Below, in pieces: positions 16,251 to 24,156 of a stretch of 64,000 nt of DNA (position 1 is the stretch's first letter; the number at the start of each line of letters is the position of its first letter). Under the pieces are notes generated by a model. That model was given only the letters and a program-made list of their open reading frames with translations, made no database searches and was not told the origin of the DNA. A program made the translations under genes and the position numbers. Source of the DNA: Methanothermobacter sp. (GTDB lineage Archaea; Methanobacteriota; Methanobacteria; Methanobacteriales; Methanothermobacteraceae); NCBI RefSeq assembly GCF_030055435.1, contig NZ_JASFYG010000005.1:62001-126000 (forward strand). Reading direction: 5' to 3'.

Positions 16251-17378
16251 CTATTTCATCATTATATCCAGCACTCCTGGTTTTGATTTCTTCTTCTGCC
16301 CTCCGAGGATTCCAGATTCAAGAAACTCCCTGTTGGCCCTCCTGTTGATCTCAGTGAAGATCATCCTGTAGGCCTGGCACTGATGGTCCACACCATCTAT
16401 CCTCCGCACTCCATTCTCCACTGTTATGGCATTGTATGGGCAGCCACCGAGGCAGTATCTGTAGAATTCACAGTCACCGCATTCATCATCAACCATTTTT
16501 CTCCACTCATAGAGGGACCTGAGGGCATCACTCTCATTGAGGTCCTCCATGCTGGGTCTATCAGATACGTTACCCATTATGTAATCCTTCATGCCCACGA
16601 AGCGATAACAGGGGTATATGTCCCCGTAGGGGTCAACTGCAAAGGTATTACCCACACAGTCCGCGTGTGTGCACACAACACCCCTGCGGAGGAACGCGCT
16701 CTTTGCAAAGTGGTCAATGTTCTGTATCTCGATTTCACCGAAGTGCTCAAGGTACCTCTCAAGGAGGTAGAGGAGGAGATCCCCGTACTCCTCTGCGGTT
16801 ATGGCCCATTCCTCAGGGTCAGGGCTCTTGAGGGATGGGAGGGCCGGGTGGAGCTTCATGTTCATCTTATTTTCAAGGAAGAACTCGAATATGTCCTCCT
16901 TTCTCCTTATGGAGTAGGAGGTGAATGTGCTTATGAAGCTCACCTTCAGACCGTGCCTCCTGGCTATCTTATAGCCCTTCATGGTTTTATTGAAGTAACC
17001 ATCACCCCTCTGGTGATCATTTATCTCCCGTGGACCATCAAGGCTTGAACCGATGGGTATGCTGTACTCTGCAAAGAGCTCCGCGAGTTCATCGGTCATA
17101 AGCCAAAGGTTTGTCTGGATGGCAAATGCGGGCTTTAGAAAATCGAGTTCAGTAGATATCAGCTGCAGGGTTTTTCTGTAAAATTCGTAGCCTGCAAGGA
17201 GAGGTTCTCCCCCATGGAAGGTGAAGGTGGCTGGTTCTCTCCTGAAATCCCTCAGCCACGAAACCATTTCCCTCACTGTTTCAGTGTCCATCACCTTGGA
17301 GTTCCTGTCAACGCCCCAGCAGTAGCTGCAGTCGGAGGGACAGTTCATTGAGGGGATGATCATAACATGGAATGCCAT
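16251..17378 (-). CDS. radical SAM/SPASM peptide-modifying enzyme
   Basis: A 375-residue enzyme. Cys13, Cys17 and Cys20 (CPSDCSYC) bind the SAM cluster; FHGGEPLL follows near residue 55. The C-terminal third is a SPASM domain for two more 4Fe-4S clusters (VCTHADCVGN, DIYPCYRF, CGDCEFYRYCLGGCP and a last Cys). This layout belongs to enzymes that modify Cys or other residues in peptides, including anaerobic sulfatase-maturating enzymes. It fits the archaeal AF1577-type group of putative peptide modifiers. Two tiny Cys-rich genes lie directly upstream in the operon and are the obvious candidate substrates. No sulfatase is nearby. Confidence 0.8.
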   Translation of the reverse strand: MAFHVMIIPSMNCPSDCSYCWGVDRNSKVMDTETVREMVSWLRDFRREPATFTFHGGEPLLAGYEFYRKTLQLISTELDFLKPAFAIQTNLWLMTDELAELFAEYSIPIGSSLDGPREINDHQRGDGYFNKTMKGYKIARRHGLKVSFISTFTSYSIRRKEDIFEFFLENKMNMKLHPALPSLKSPDPEEWAITAEEYGDLLLYLLERYLEHFGEIEIQNIDHFAKSAFLRRGVVCTHADCVGNTFAVDPYGDIYPCYRFVGMKDYIMGNVSDRPSMEDLNESDALRSLYEWRKMVDDECGDCEFYRYCLGGCPYNAITVENGVRRIDGVDHQCQAYRMIFTEINRRANREFLESGILGGQKKKSKPGVLDIMMK

Positions 17379-17386
17379 TCCATCAC

Positions 17387-17539
17387 CTAATCAGCGGTTT
17401 CAAAGACATGGCCACACTTTTCACAGACGATTTCCTTCATGGACGTCCTTGACTTGTGCTCATCCATGAATCTTCTCTTAACAACCTTGTCCCTGCAGCC
17501 GCAGACAGGGCACTCCTTCAAAAACTCCTCCATCTTCAT
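17387..17539 (-). CDS. Cys-rich small peptide, TIGR04165-like, probable substrate of the adjacent radical SAM enzyme
   Basis: A 50-residue peptide with ECPVCGC at residues 9-15 and CEKCGHVFE at 39-47. Between them is a basic stretch rich in Lys, Arg and Ser. It resembles the TIGR04165 Cys-rich peptides of methanogens, which are described as neighbours of this kind of radical SAM enzyme. ATG 17539 follows AGAGGT. The stop is eight bases before the enzyme start. It could alternatively be a plain zinc ribbon; the neighbourhood is what suggests modification. Confidence 0.7.
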   Translation of the reverse strand: MKMEEFLKECPVCGCRDKVVKRRFMDEHKSRTSMKEIVCEKCGHVFETAD

Positions 17540-17541
17540 GG

Positions 17542-17694
17542 TCAGACCTCTATTATCTCTTCCACCACGTATTTGCCGCCACAGGGACACTCCTCTATTC
17601 GATCTCCAATGTGATAGGGTGGTGTTTTACCTTCAACTTCAAGGGTTCTCTTAGCCCTGCAGAGGTCACAGTAAGCTTTGACTATCCACATCAT
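17542..17694 (-). CDS. second Cys-rich small peptide of the radical SAM operon
   Basis: A 50-residue protein, MMWIVKAYCDLCRAKRTLEV at its start, with CDLC at residues 9-12 and CPCGG at 36-40, acidic at the end. Its stop is two bases before the ATG of the first peptide, and its last codons hold AGAGGT, the ribosome site of that peptide, so the two are translated together. Start is ATG 17694 or 17691 behind a weak AGGTTAC; the message may be leaderless. I do not know a family for it. It could be a second substrate, a carrier, or a zinc-binding helper. Confidence 0.65.
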   Translation of the reverse strand: MMWIVKAYCDLCRAKRTLEVEGKTPPYHIGDRIEECPCGGKYVVEEIIEV

Positions 17695-17701
17695 GTAACC
17701 T

Positions 17702-17726
17702 AGATATATATGGTCTGATATATAAG
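17702..17726. promoter_or_regulatory. divergent promoter region
   Basis: Two AT-rich boxes (ATATATATGG and GATATATAAGG) lie between the radical SAM operon (minus) and the SOUL gene (plus). Either can act as a TATA box for the two directions. The box at 17716-17726 puts the minus-strand start at the peptide ATG. Confidence 0.4.
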
Positions 17727-17746
17727 GTTGTAAGGGGGTTGTTTTT

Positions 17747-18301
17747 TTGACTGAGAGTCCAGACTATGAGGTTGAACTGGAGGACGGTGACTTTGAGATA
17801 AGGTGCTATCCAGGGTACATACTGGCGCAGGTGGATGTTGAGGGGAACTTCAGGGATGCGATGCTTAGGGGATTTTCCATCCTTGCAGACTACATATTCG
17901 GGAATAACAGACGCAGGGAGGAGATTCCAATGACATCCCCAGTAACTGGAGTCAAACTGGGAGAGAAGATACCAATGGCAGCGCCGGTGACAGAGGAGAA
18001 ACTAGATGATGGGGGAGTCTACAGGATATCGTTTACCATGCCATCATCATACACACTTGAAACACTTCCAGAGCCCAGTGACAAACGTATAAGGTTCAGG
18101 GTTGAGAAGAATCAGAGGTTTGCGGCCTATAAATTTTCAGGAAGGGTAAATGAGAGTATGGTGGAGGAAAAAACCGGTGAATTCAGGGAATGGCTCAGAA
18201 AAAATTCCATAAAACCCAGATCAGGATTCATAGTTGCCCAGTATAACCATCCTGCAGTTCCTGGTTTTCTGCGGAGGAATGAGATCCTTGTGAAGATATG
18301 A
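17747..18301 (+). CDS. SOUL family heme-binding-like protein
   Basis: A soluble 184-residue protein of the SOUL/HBP family: PDYEVELEDGDFEIRCYPGY at the start, the repeated IPMTSPVTG and IPMAAPVTE in the middle, and RFRVEKNQRFAAYKFSG. Family members bind heme or tetrapyrroles weakly; the role in methanogens is unknown. TTG 17747 is used, behind AAGGGGG. Its stop overlaps an upstream ATG of the next gene, so it is co-transcribed with the SagB-like oxidoreductase. Confidence 0.8.
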   Translation: MTESPDYEVELEDGDFEIRCYPGYILAQVDVEGNFRDAMLRGFSILADYIFGNNRRREEIPMTSPVTGVKLGEKIPMAAPVTEEKLDDGGVYRISFTMPSSYTLETLPEPSDKRIRFRVEKNQRFAAYKFSGRVNESMVEEKTGEFREWLRKNSIKPRSGFIVAQYNHPAVPGFLRRNEILVKI

Positions 18302-18315
18302 ATGGTGGGGTTCTG

Positions 18316-19059
18316 ATGAATGAGATTGAAAGAAACCGTTACTTCCTGAAGGACAGTATAAGGAAGAGGATAGATTTTTCAAAAACACCCCAGAGCATGG
18401 GGGCGGCTGCACCACCATTTGAGAAGCCATGGCCAGAGGATGCTGAAATGATTGACCTCCCGGTACTTGACTGGGCCGAAATGGTGGATGTGAATATTGT
18501 TAGATGCATAAGAAACCGTAAGAGCCGCAGGAGTTACACTGACAGGCCCCTGAAACTTGAGGAACTCTCTTTTCTTCTCTGGGCCACCCAGGGGATAAGG
18601 ATGGTTGCAGGTCACAGTGCCTTCCGCACAGTCCCCTCAGCCGGCTGCAGACACACCTTTGAAACCTACCTTGCGGTATTCAATGTGGAGGGCCTTGAGG
18701 CGGGCCTCTACAGGTACATACCATCGGTGCACCGGTTGCTGGTGGAGTACCTTGATGATAACATCTCCCAGAGGATAGTGGAGGCGTCCTTCAATCAGCG
18801 CTTCACCGGAGAATCCGCTGTGACATTCATCTGGACCACGATACCATACAGGATGGAGTGGAGGTATGGTCTTGCAGCCCACAGGGTGATACTCATTGAC
18901 GCAGGTCATGTCTGCCAGAACCTCTACCTTGCCTGTGAGGCCATAGGTGCGGGTACCTGTGCGGTTGCAGCCTATGACCAGGAGTACCTTGATGAGGTGC
19001 TGGGGGTTGATGGTGTGGATGAATTCGCCATTTACATGGCGCCGGTTGGAAAGGTTTAA
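18316..19059 (+). CDS. SagB-type nitroreductase-like oxidoreductase
   Basis: A 247-residue FMN protein of the SagB branch of nitroreductases: CIRNRKSRRSYTDRPLKLEELS at the start (FMN phosphate binding), SAGCRHTFETYLAVFNVEGL, LYRYIPSVHRL and a helix AGHVCQNLYLACEAIGAGT. Bacterial SagB proteins oxidise azolines in thiazole/oxazole peptides, but no cyclodehydratase or precursor gene is adjacent, so the substrate is open. ATG 18316 follows GGTGGGG. It forms an operon with the SOUL gene; tetrapyrrole or flavin redox work is one possibility. Confidence 0.75.
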   Translation: MNEIERNRYFLKDSIRKRIDFSKTPQSMGAAAPPFEKPWPEDAEMIDLPVLDWAEMVDVNIVRCIRNRKSRRSYTDRPLKLEELSFLLWATQGIRMVAGHSAFRTVPSAGCRHTFETYLAVFNVEGLEAGLYRYIPSVHRLLVEYLDDNISQRIVEASFNQRFTGESAVTFIWTTIPYRMEWRYGLAAHRVILIDAGHVCQNLYLACEAIGAGTCAVAAYDQEYLDEVLGVDGVDEFAIYMAPVGKV

Positions 19060-19107
19060 AAAATTGAAGTGTGGTGTTATCTTCACATTATGAGGAGCCA
19101 CTCAAAA

Positions 19108-20124
19108 TTAGATTTTCACGGATGATGGTAGCTGCATTTTCTTACTGGATGTGTGGGTTCTTGTAATCCCTGAGTACATTCTTAAGAGGTCCCTGTAGCC
19201 TATTATTCCATTTTCAAATCGTATATAGTTTGGTGCCCGCAGGTACCTTCTCATGTACCTGTTGATATCGGCTGCAAGTTTTCGGTATTGGGTCCTTGAG
19301 AGGTAACCATGGAATGTACTCTTAACACCAGGATTTGAGGGTCCCCTTACCTTCAGGTATCTTATGGGTCCGTTCATGTAGTCTGTTACCATGAGAAGGA
19401 ATGTCTCTGGTCTGTAACCATTGTAGGTTCTTTTGAGTTTTCTGCCGTTTTTCAGGTCAGTGTGTATTCCATCAGCCACACGGGCCATAACTGCCGGGTC
19501 AATGTTGTGGTAGGCTATGAGTTTGCTGTTGTAGAATCTTCCATTCTTCTGAATCATCCAAGGGGTTTCATTCAGAATTCTCATGATCTCCGATGCAATG
19601 AACCGGCACTTCTCCTCCCACGAGGCATCTGGACAGTCAATGTTTGGCTGTATGATCCTGACACCTGCAGAGGTGAGGAACCTGTAGGGATACCAGATAC
19701 CTGCAAAGTACTTTGTGGAGAAGTTATCGTCCCATGCCCTCCTCAGCATGTAGGTATTTTTGAGGTTGAGCCTCCCGGTGTTTACAAATATCACTCCCTT
19801 GGATGTGGTTGCTGCAAGTTTAGCGACTTCCCTCATTGCTCCGGGGCAGGAGGCTGCAAGGTAAACCGCTACTCCACCCTGAGGAGCGCAGCTTATTGCA
19901 CGGCAACCCTCACCGGGGTTCGGGGCTTTGGGATCCACTGTAACGTTATGTTCGCTTCCGTTTTCAATGTAGCTTTTGATGAGGTTGAGGTTTTCAATAT
20001 CAGAGGAGCAGTTACCGGTTATGCAGTCTGAGGTGAGAAATATATCAACTGCCGCTGCACCAGTGATATTCACCGAAAAAAGGACAAGGGCTGTCATCAA
20101 CAGTATAATTCCCTTTAATTGCAA
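19108..20124 (-). CDS. exported protein with pseudomurein-binding repeat
   Basis: A 338-residue exported protein with signal peptide LKGIILLMTALVLFSVNI and cleavage after GAAA. The N-terminal 200 residues are an alpha/beta domain with about seven cysteines (CITGNC, CRAISC and others), unrecognised. The C-terminal 110 residues show the pseudomurein-binding repeat pattern: YRKLAADINRYMRRYLRAPNYIRF, then RDLLRMYSG and LPSSVKI. Such repeats attach enzymes and surface proteins to the archaeal pseudomurein wall. It starts at TTG after GGTGATAG. A wall-associated protein, perhaps an enzyme, is likely. Confidence 0.7.
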   Translation of the reverse strand: MQLKGIILLMTALVLFSVNITGAAAVDIFLTSDCITGNCSSDIENLNLIKSYIENGSEHNVTVDPKAPNPGEGCRAISCAPQGGVAVYLAASCPGAMREVAKLAATTSKGVIFVNTGRLNLKNTYMLRRAWDDNFSTKYFAGIWYPYRFLTSAGVRIIQPNIDCPDASWEEKCRFIASEIMRILNETPWMIQKNGRFYNSKLIAYHNIDPAVMARVADGIHTDLKNGRKLKRTYNGYRPETFLLMVTDYMNGPIRYLKVRGPSNPGVKSTFHGYLSRTQYRKLAADINRYMRRYLRAPNYIRFENGIIGYRDLLRMYSGITRTHTSSKKMQLPSSVKI

Positions 20125-20247
20125 ACTATCACCTTCACGAATCTATATTGCCACTTCTTTAAGTAATTTTTCAGAAGATTTATATAAGATGAGGTCCTAC
20201 ATATCAAGCCCCGAATTTTTTTCTTATAATCATTTAATGGTGATAAT

Positions 20248-20424
20248 TTGGTTCCTGAGATAAAACAGAAGTGTTTGATCTGTGGCGAGCAGTGGATTGA
20301 TGGAGAAGATGCATGTCCATACTGCGGAGGCAAAAATAAGACTGCAAGCATAGATTCCAAGAATGATCTTGCCCTGCTGAGATCACTTAACAGCATCCTG
20401 AAAAAGGAAAAGGTTTCAGAGTAA
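20248..20424 (+). CDS. small zinc-ribbon protein
   Basis: A 58-residue protein too short for many gene finders. CLIC at residues 9-12 and CPYC at 23-26 make a zinc ribbon, followed by a charged helix (DLALLRSLNSILKKEKVSE). TTG 20248 is placed four bases behind GGTGAT. It lies alone between the wall protein and the hisG repeat array. Unknown function. Confidence 0.6.
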   Translation: MVPEIKQKCLICGEQWIDGEDACPYCGGKNKTASIDSKNDLALLRSLNSILKKEKVSE

Positions 20425-20473
20425 ATCTCTCAAACCTTTTTATTTTCTGAAAAATCAGATAGTCCATATCTGC

Positions 20474-20661
20474 ACTATTTTACGTTTTCCCGTACTATTG
20501 CTGATTCTTTAAGCCTATCTTATGTACTGTTTCACATTTTCCCGTACTATTGCTGATTCTTTAAGCCTATCTTATGTACTGTTTTACGTTTTCCCGTACT
20601 ATTGCTGATTCTTTAAGCCTATCTTATGTACTGTTTTACGTTTTCCCGTACTATTGCTGAT
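20474..20661. repeat. 52-bp tandem repeat, 3.6 units, covering the 3' end of hisG
   Basis: Units at 20474-20525, 20526-20577, 20578-20629 and a partial one at 20630-20661. The third unit contains the hisG stop, and every unit contains copies of the last codons (IVRENVKQ) of HisG. Units 2-4 are nearly identical; two or three bases differ in units 1 and 2. Confidence 0.9.
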
Positions 20662-21605
20662 GCTCCGAAGCCCTTTATCTCTTCAAGCATTTCAGGGAAT
20701 CGCTTTTTATCTATGAGGACGTTGATCTGTGAAAATTCCCTTCCTGGAACAACGGTTGGCTCATCTGAGCAGTACTTCATCTTCATAAGGAACTCAACCA
20801 CATCCTCTGCCCTGTGGTTTGCTATGTTGAATTTAACATCAAAGTAGTTCCTTGCCTTGGTGGCACCGTAGAGCTGTTTGAATATCATCTCAGCCTTTTC
20901 AAGTTTTTCACCGGTGCATGATGGTCCTGCATAGAGCCCGGCGCTTGATTCCATTATTGTATCAATTATTTTGAGTCCAGCCTTTCTAAGACTGCTCCCT
21001 GTCTGGGTGTTGTCCACTATCAGATCTGCGCCCTTGGCGATGTAAACCTCGGTTGCACCATCAGAGTTTATTATCTGGACCATTTCATTGTCGCCATCCC
21101 TGAGGCCCCTTATCTGCACCACGGGTCTTGAGTCACCGAAGAGTTCCCTGTAGCCGGCATTCTTCATGAAAAAGTCCCTTGTGAGGTTGGGATACTCTGT
21201 AAAACAGAGTATGGGGGTTTTTCTATCAGCATTTTTCAGGAAGAAATCCTCCAGTGATGTGTAGGGTTCCTCTCTGGGTAGGGCAACTATAAGCCTTGTC
21301 TGACCGTAATCAAGGTCCCCTATCTTTTTTATGGACTCGTCACCACTGTTTATGGATTCCTCACGAACCCAGTCCTCGCCGATTATTGCAATATCGAGCA
21401 TTCCACGGTTAAGCTCCACAGGGGCACTCTGGGGTCTTGTGAGGTAAGCCTTTATTTCAGGATCGTTGGTGATCTCTATTTCATTCTCTTCACGTCCAGG
21501 TTCATAGCCTTTAACCTCATAACCGGCGTCCTTGAAGAGCCTGTAGGTGTTTCCACGGTTAACATTATTCAAACTACCTTTGGGTAATCCCAGAATTATC
21601 TTCAT
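20619..21605 (-). CDS. hisG: ATP phosphoribosyltransferase (long form)
   Basis: The first enzyme of histidine synthesis, joining ATP and PRPP. 328 residues: GLPKGSLNN at the start, [10 protein letters not shown], and the phosphate loop region [19 protein letters not shown], then a C-terminal regulatory domain of about 75 residues ending [15 protein letters not shown]. The long form works without HisZ and is feedback-inhibited by histidine. ATG 21605 follows GGTGAA; upstream codons to 21656 have no ribosome site. Its 3' end is the source of a 52-bp tandem repeat array. Other his genes are not in the window. Confidence 0.9.
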   Translation of the reverse strand: MKIILGLPKGSLNNVNRGNTYRLFKDAGYEVKGYEPGREENEIEITNDPEIKAYLTRPQSAPVELNRGMLDIAIIGEDWVREESINSGDESIKKIGDLDYGQTRLIVALPREEPYTSLEDFFLKNADRKTPILCFTEYPNLTRDFFMKNAGYRELFGDSRPVVQIRGLRDGDNEMVQIINSDGATEVYIAKGADLIVDNTQTGSSLRKAGLKIIDTIMESSAGLYAGPSCTGEKLEKAEMIFKQLYGATKARNYFDVKFNIANHRAEDVVEFLMKMKYCSDEPTVVPGREFSQINVLIDKKRFPEMLEEIKGFGASAIVRENVKQYIR

Positions 21606-21662
21606 AATTTCACCTGAATCGGTTGATGATCTTAACTTAATGTCCAGGTCTATCAAAATTTC

Positions 21663-22172
21663 TTACCATTTATCAATGTGTATTCTTTCAGGGTCAAACA
21701 GGTCCCTTGTCCCCGGGTCCTCTGCAGGGTAACCTATGGGTATCACTGAGAATGGTATAACGTGGTCTGGAATCTGGAATAGTCTCCTTATGCCCTCAAC
21801 ACGGTCTTCAAGGGGGTATATGCCTGTCCAGACCGCACCAAGACCAAGGGAGTGGGCTGCAAGCAGTATATTCTGTGAAGCAATGGAGCAGTCCTGCACC
21901 CAGAATCCAGGGAATTTTTCAAGGCTGGTGTCACAGCATACTATGATTGCAACGGGGGCATCCTTTACCATGGTCCCGTAGGGATGCACCTCTGGTATCT
22001 TCTTAAGCATATCCCTGTTTTTCACTACTATGAAGTGCCAGGGTCTCTGATCAACCGCTGATGGTCCGCACATGGCCGCCTCTAGGATTTTATGGAGCAT
22101 TTCATCTGGCACATCTTTCTTCCTGTATTTTCTTATGCTTCGTCTTGTTTTAATTGCTTCGAGGACTTCCAT
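21663..22172 (-). CDS. nitroreductase family FMN protein
   Basis: A 169-residue protein: IKTRRSIRKYRKKDVPDEML (FMN binding), AMCGPSAVDQRPWHFIVV, and AAHSLGLGAVWTGIYP (helix lining the flavin). It is a standard short nitroreductase that transfers hydride from NAD(P)H to an unknown acceptor, probably as a homodimer. ATG 22172 lies behind GGTGAGG; the GTG at 22181 is part of that ribosome site. A TATA box (minus, about 22205-22215) precedes it. Confidence 0.85.
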   Translation of the reverse strand: MEVLEAIKTRRSIRKYRKKDVPDEMLHKILEAAMCGPSAVDQRPWHFIVVKNRDMLKKIPEVHPYGTMVKDAPVAIIVCCDTSLEKFPGFWVQDCSIASQNILLAAHSLGLGAVWTGIYPLEDRVEGIRRLFQIPDHVIPFSVIPIGYPAEDPGTRDLFDPERIHIDKW

Positions 22173-22258
22173 TTTCCTCACCTAAAACCTATATGGATGG
22201 TGACCTTTATATGTTGGAAGGTTCATAGTAGTTCTATAGAATACGAACGAGTGGTAAC

Positions 22259-22483
22259 ATGAGGGTCGAAGATTTAAAAAAACCGTGTCCTGAGTGCGGT
22301 GAAGTGGATAAGGATGTCTCAACGGTTAAATACCCCCAGAATAAGGAAAAACTTAAAGAGGCAGGCATACCTGAGGATCAGGAGATAGTTGGGGCCATAA
22401 AGTGCAGTAAATGTGGATATGTGTTTGAGTACTGTGGAGAAGGGAGCTGCAGCATAGAGGTTAAAAAGGTTTCAATTGATTAG
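22259..22483 (+). CDS. small zinc-ribbon protein
   Basis: A 74-residue protein with CPECG (residues 10-14), CSKCGYVFEYCGEGSC near residues 49-64 and an acidic, soluble make-up. The order CPxCG, then a basic middle, then CxKCGxVFE is the same as in the Cys-rich peptide at 17387-17539, so the two may be distant relatives. ATG 22259 follows GTGGTAAC. Divergent from the nitroreductase. Function unknown. Confidence 0.65.
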   Translation: MRVEDLKKPCPECGEVDKDVSTVKYPQNKEKLKEAGIPEDQEIVGAIKCSKCGYVFEYCGEGSCSIEVKKVSID

Positions 22484-22538
22484 GGATTAGGGAGTTTCAT
22501 TGGTGGATGTTTAATAAGCCTTTAGATTCATTGCCTTC

Positions 22539-22979
22539 TTATGAATCCGAGGATATTCTGAATGACCCTCCACTTTTTCTTTCTACCTTCATGTCCTTCA
22601 CAAAGTCTGCTAGCCAGTCTGCAAGTCTGTATTTCGAAAGACCAGCCGGTTCAACCCATGCAAAGCCCTCATGTTCGTGGCTCAGCTTCACGTTACCCGA
22701 GGCTTTGCACCTGATTATTATATGAACAGCGTTTATTATCGGGAACTTCTGTTCAACAACCCCCATGACATCACAGGGGGTTATTTCAAGGCCGGTTTCC
22801 TCCCTGACCTCCCTTTTAAGGGCCTCCTCAAGGGACTCGCCGGTACCCACCTTTCCACCGGGAAGCTCCCATGTGGATGGGTTGGTCTTTGAATTTTCAG
22901 ATCTTTTTATTATGAGGACCCTTCCATTATCATCCTCAATGAATGCCCTGACCGCCAGTATATAAACACTTCCCACCAT
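22539..22979 (-). CDS. Nudix hydrolase
   Basis: A 146-residue Nudix protein: the box starts GGKVGTGESLEEAL and continues KREVREETGLEI, matching Gx5Ex7REUxEExGU in full. The family cleaves nucleoside diphosphates linked to another group; the substrate here is unknown, with dNTP or NDP-sugar cleaning possible. ATG 22979 follows GGGGATT. A TATA box lies at about 23008-23020 (minus). Confidence 0.85.
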   Translation of the reverse strand: MVGSVYILAVRAFIEDDNGRVLIIKRSENSKTNPSTWELPGGKVGTGESLEEALKREVREETGLEITPCDVMGVVEQKFPIINAVHIIIRCKASGNVKLSHEHEGFAWVEPAGLSKYRLADWLADFVKDMKVERKSGGSFRISSDS

Positions 22980-23047
22980 AAAAATCCCCATTTATGATTG
23001 GGGCTCCAAATATATAAGCGGGGATATCGCTTGCAATGGGCGCCTGA

Positions 23048-24117
23048 CTACTTCCACTCCCTGAACTCAATTGAGAAACGGGTCCCACCCTCTGATTCAA
23101 CTTTTAGGTTGCCATTTATCTGATCAGTAAGGCTTTTTACAAGCTGCATACCCATACTGGATGTGCTGTGGAGGTCAAAGTTCTCGGGAAGACCCACGCC
23201 GTCATCTTCCACTTCAAGAATGTAACTGCCATCCTTTTTTTAAATGAAACCCTTATTTTACCTTTCTTTCCCTCAGGGAATGCATGTTTGATTGCATTTA
23301 TGAAGAGCTCATTTACGATGAGTGCCAGAGGGACAACCGTGTTTATATCGAGTTCAGCTTCATCTATATCTGTCTCAAGGGCTATGCGGCCCGGATCCGA
23401 TAGGAATGTCTGGTAGAGGTCCCTCACAAGTCCCCTAAGGTATTCACCGAAGTCCACTCTCCTGTGTTTACCTGAAGTGTAAAGCCGCTCATGAAGCATG
23501 GCCATTGCTCTGGCCTTTGACTGGGCCTCCCTGAAGAGCATGAGATCATCCCTATCCTTCACATACCTTGACTGGATGTTGAGGATACTTGAGATTATCA
23601 TGAGGTTGTTCTTGACCCTGTGGTTTATCTCCCGTAGAAGCATCTCCTTCTCCTTGAGGGCTCTCTCCAGTTCCAGGTTCTTCTTTAGAAGTTCTCTTCT
23701 GGCTGCAGAGAGCTGGTTGTTGAGCCTTGTGAGTTCATCAAAAAGTTCTTCCTTCACATCCCCACCAGCATATGGAACCATTTCTGGTGTTTCAGGCAGC
23801 TCAGTATCAATAAGGTGGTAGATTTTTATCATATCTTCCCTTCTAGCTGCACCGACAACATAGATCCTTTCATCAGCCATGAAACCTGAAAAGTGGTAGG
23901 TCTTAAGGTTCTTTAAATTCAGTTCCCAGTTGTATTCAGCCCCTTTATCATTGATCTCCTGGATGAAAAGGGAGGCCTTTGCCTGGCTACCCATGTCCAT
24001 GAGGTCAACGAAGGATTCAATGGTCAGGGGTATGTCGGATCCATGGTCTATTATCTTTTCAATGGATCCGTCCTTCCTCAGGATAAGGAAAACACCCTCA
24101 AGTCCATTATTATTCAT
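23048..24117 (-). pseudogene. soluble histidine kinase (HisKA_2), C-terminal ATPase end in -1 frame after A7
   Basis: A kinase without membrane segments: a PAS-like sensor region (residues 1-100), a coiled coil (about 115-150), and the HisKA_2 dimer/phosphoacceptor box [18 protein letters not shown] (His near 168). The N box reads [13 protein letters not shown]. The frame then ends as unrelated residues at 23137, but the -1 frame from the A7 run (T7 at 23235-23241 on plus) gives [14 protein letters not shown] and GGTRFSIEF to TAG 23048, the missing G boxes. One added A, or a -1 slip, restores the kinase. It follows the B12-binding gene by 39 bases. Start ATG 24117 follows GAGGG. Confidence 0.75.
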
Positions 24118-24156
24118 CTTATAACCCTCAATAGCCTAAAGTCTAAACAGGATCTC

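Noticed and set aside
17387-17590. Longer start for the Cys-rich peptide at 17590
   Set aside because: ATG 17539 has an AGAGGT site, and the longer form would overlap the second peptide in another frame.
20474-20661. CRISPR array at the hisG repeats
   Set aside because: The units are 52 bp in direct tandem with no variable spacers, and they derive from the hisG coding end.
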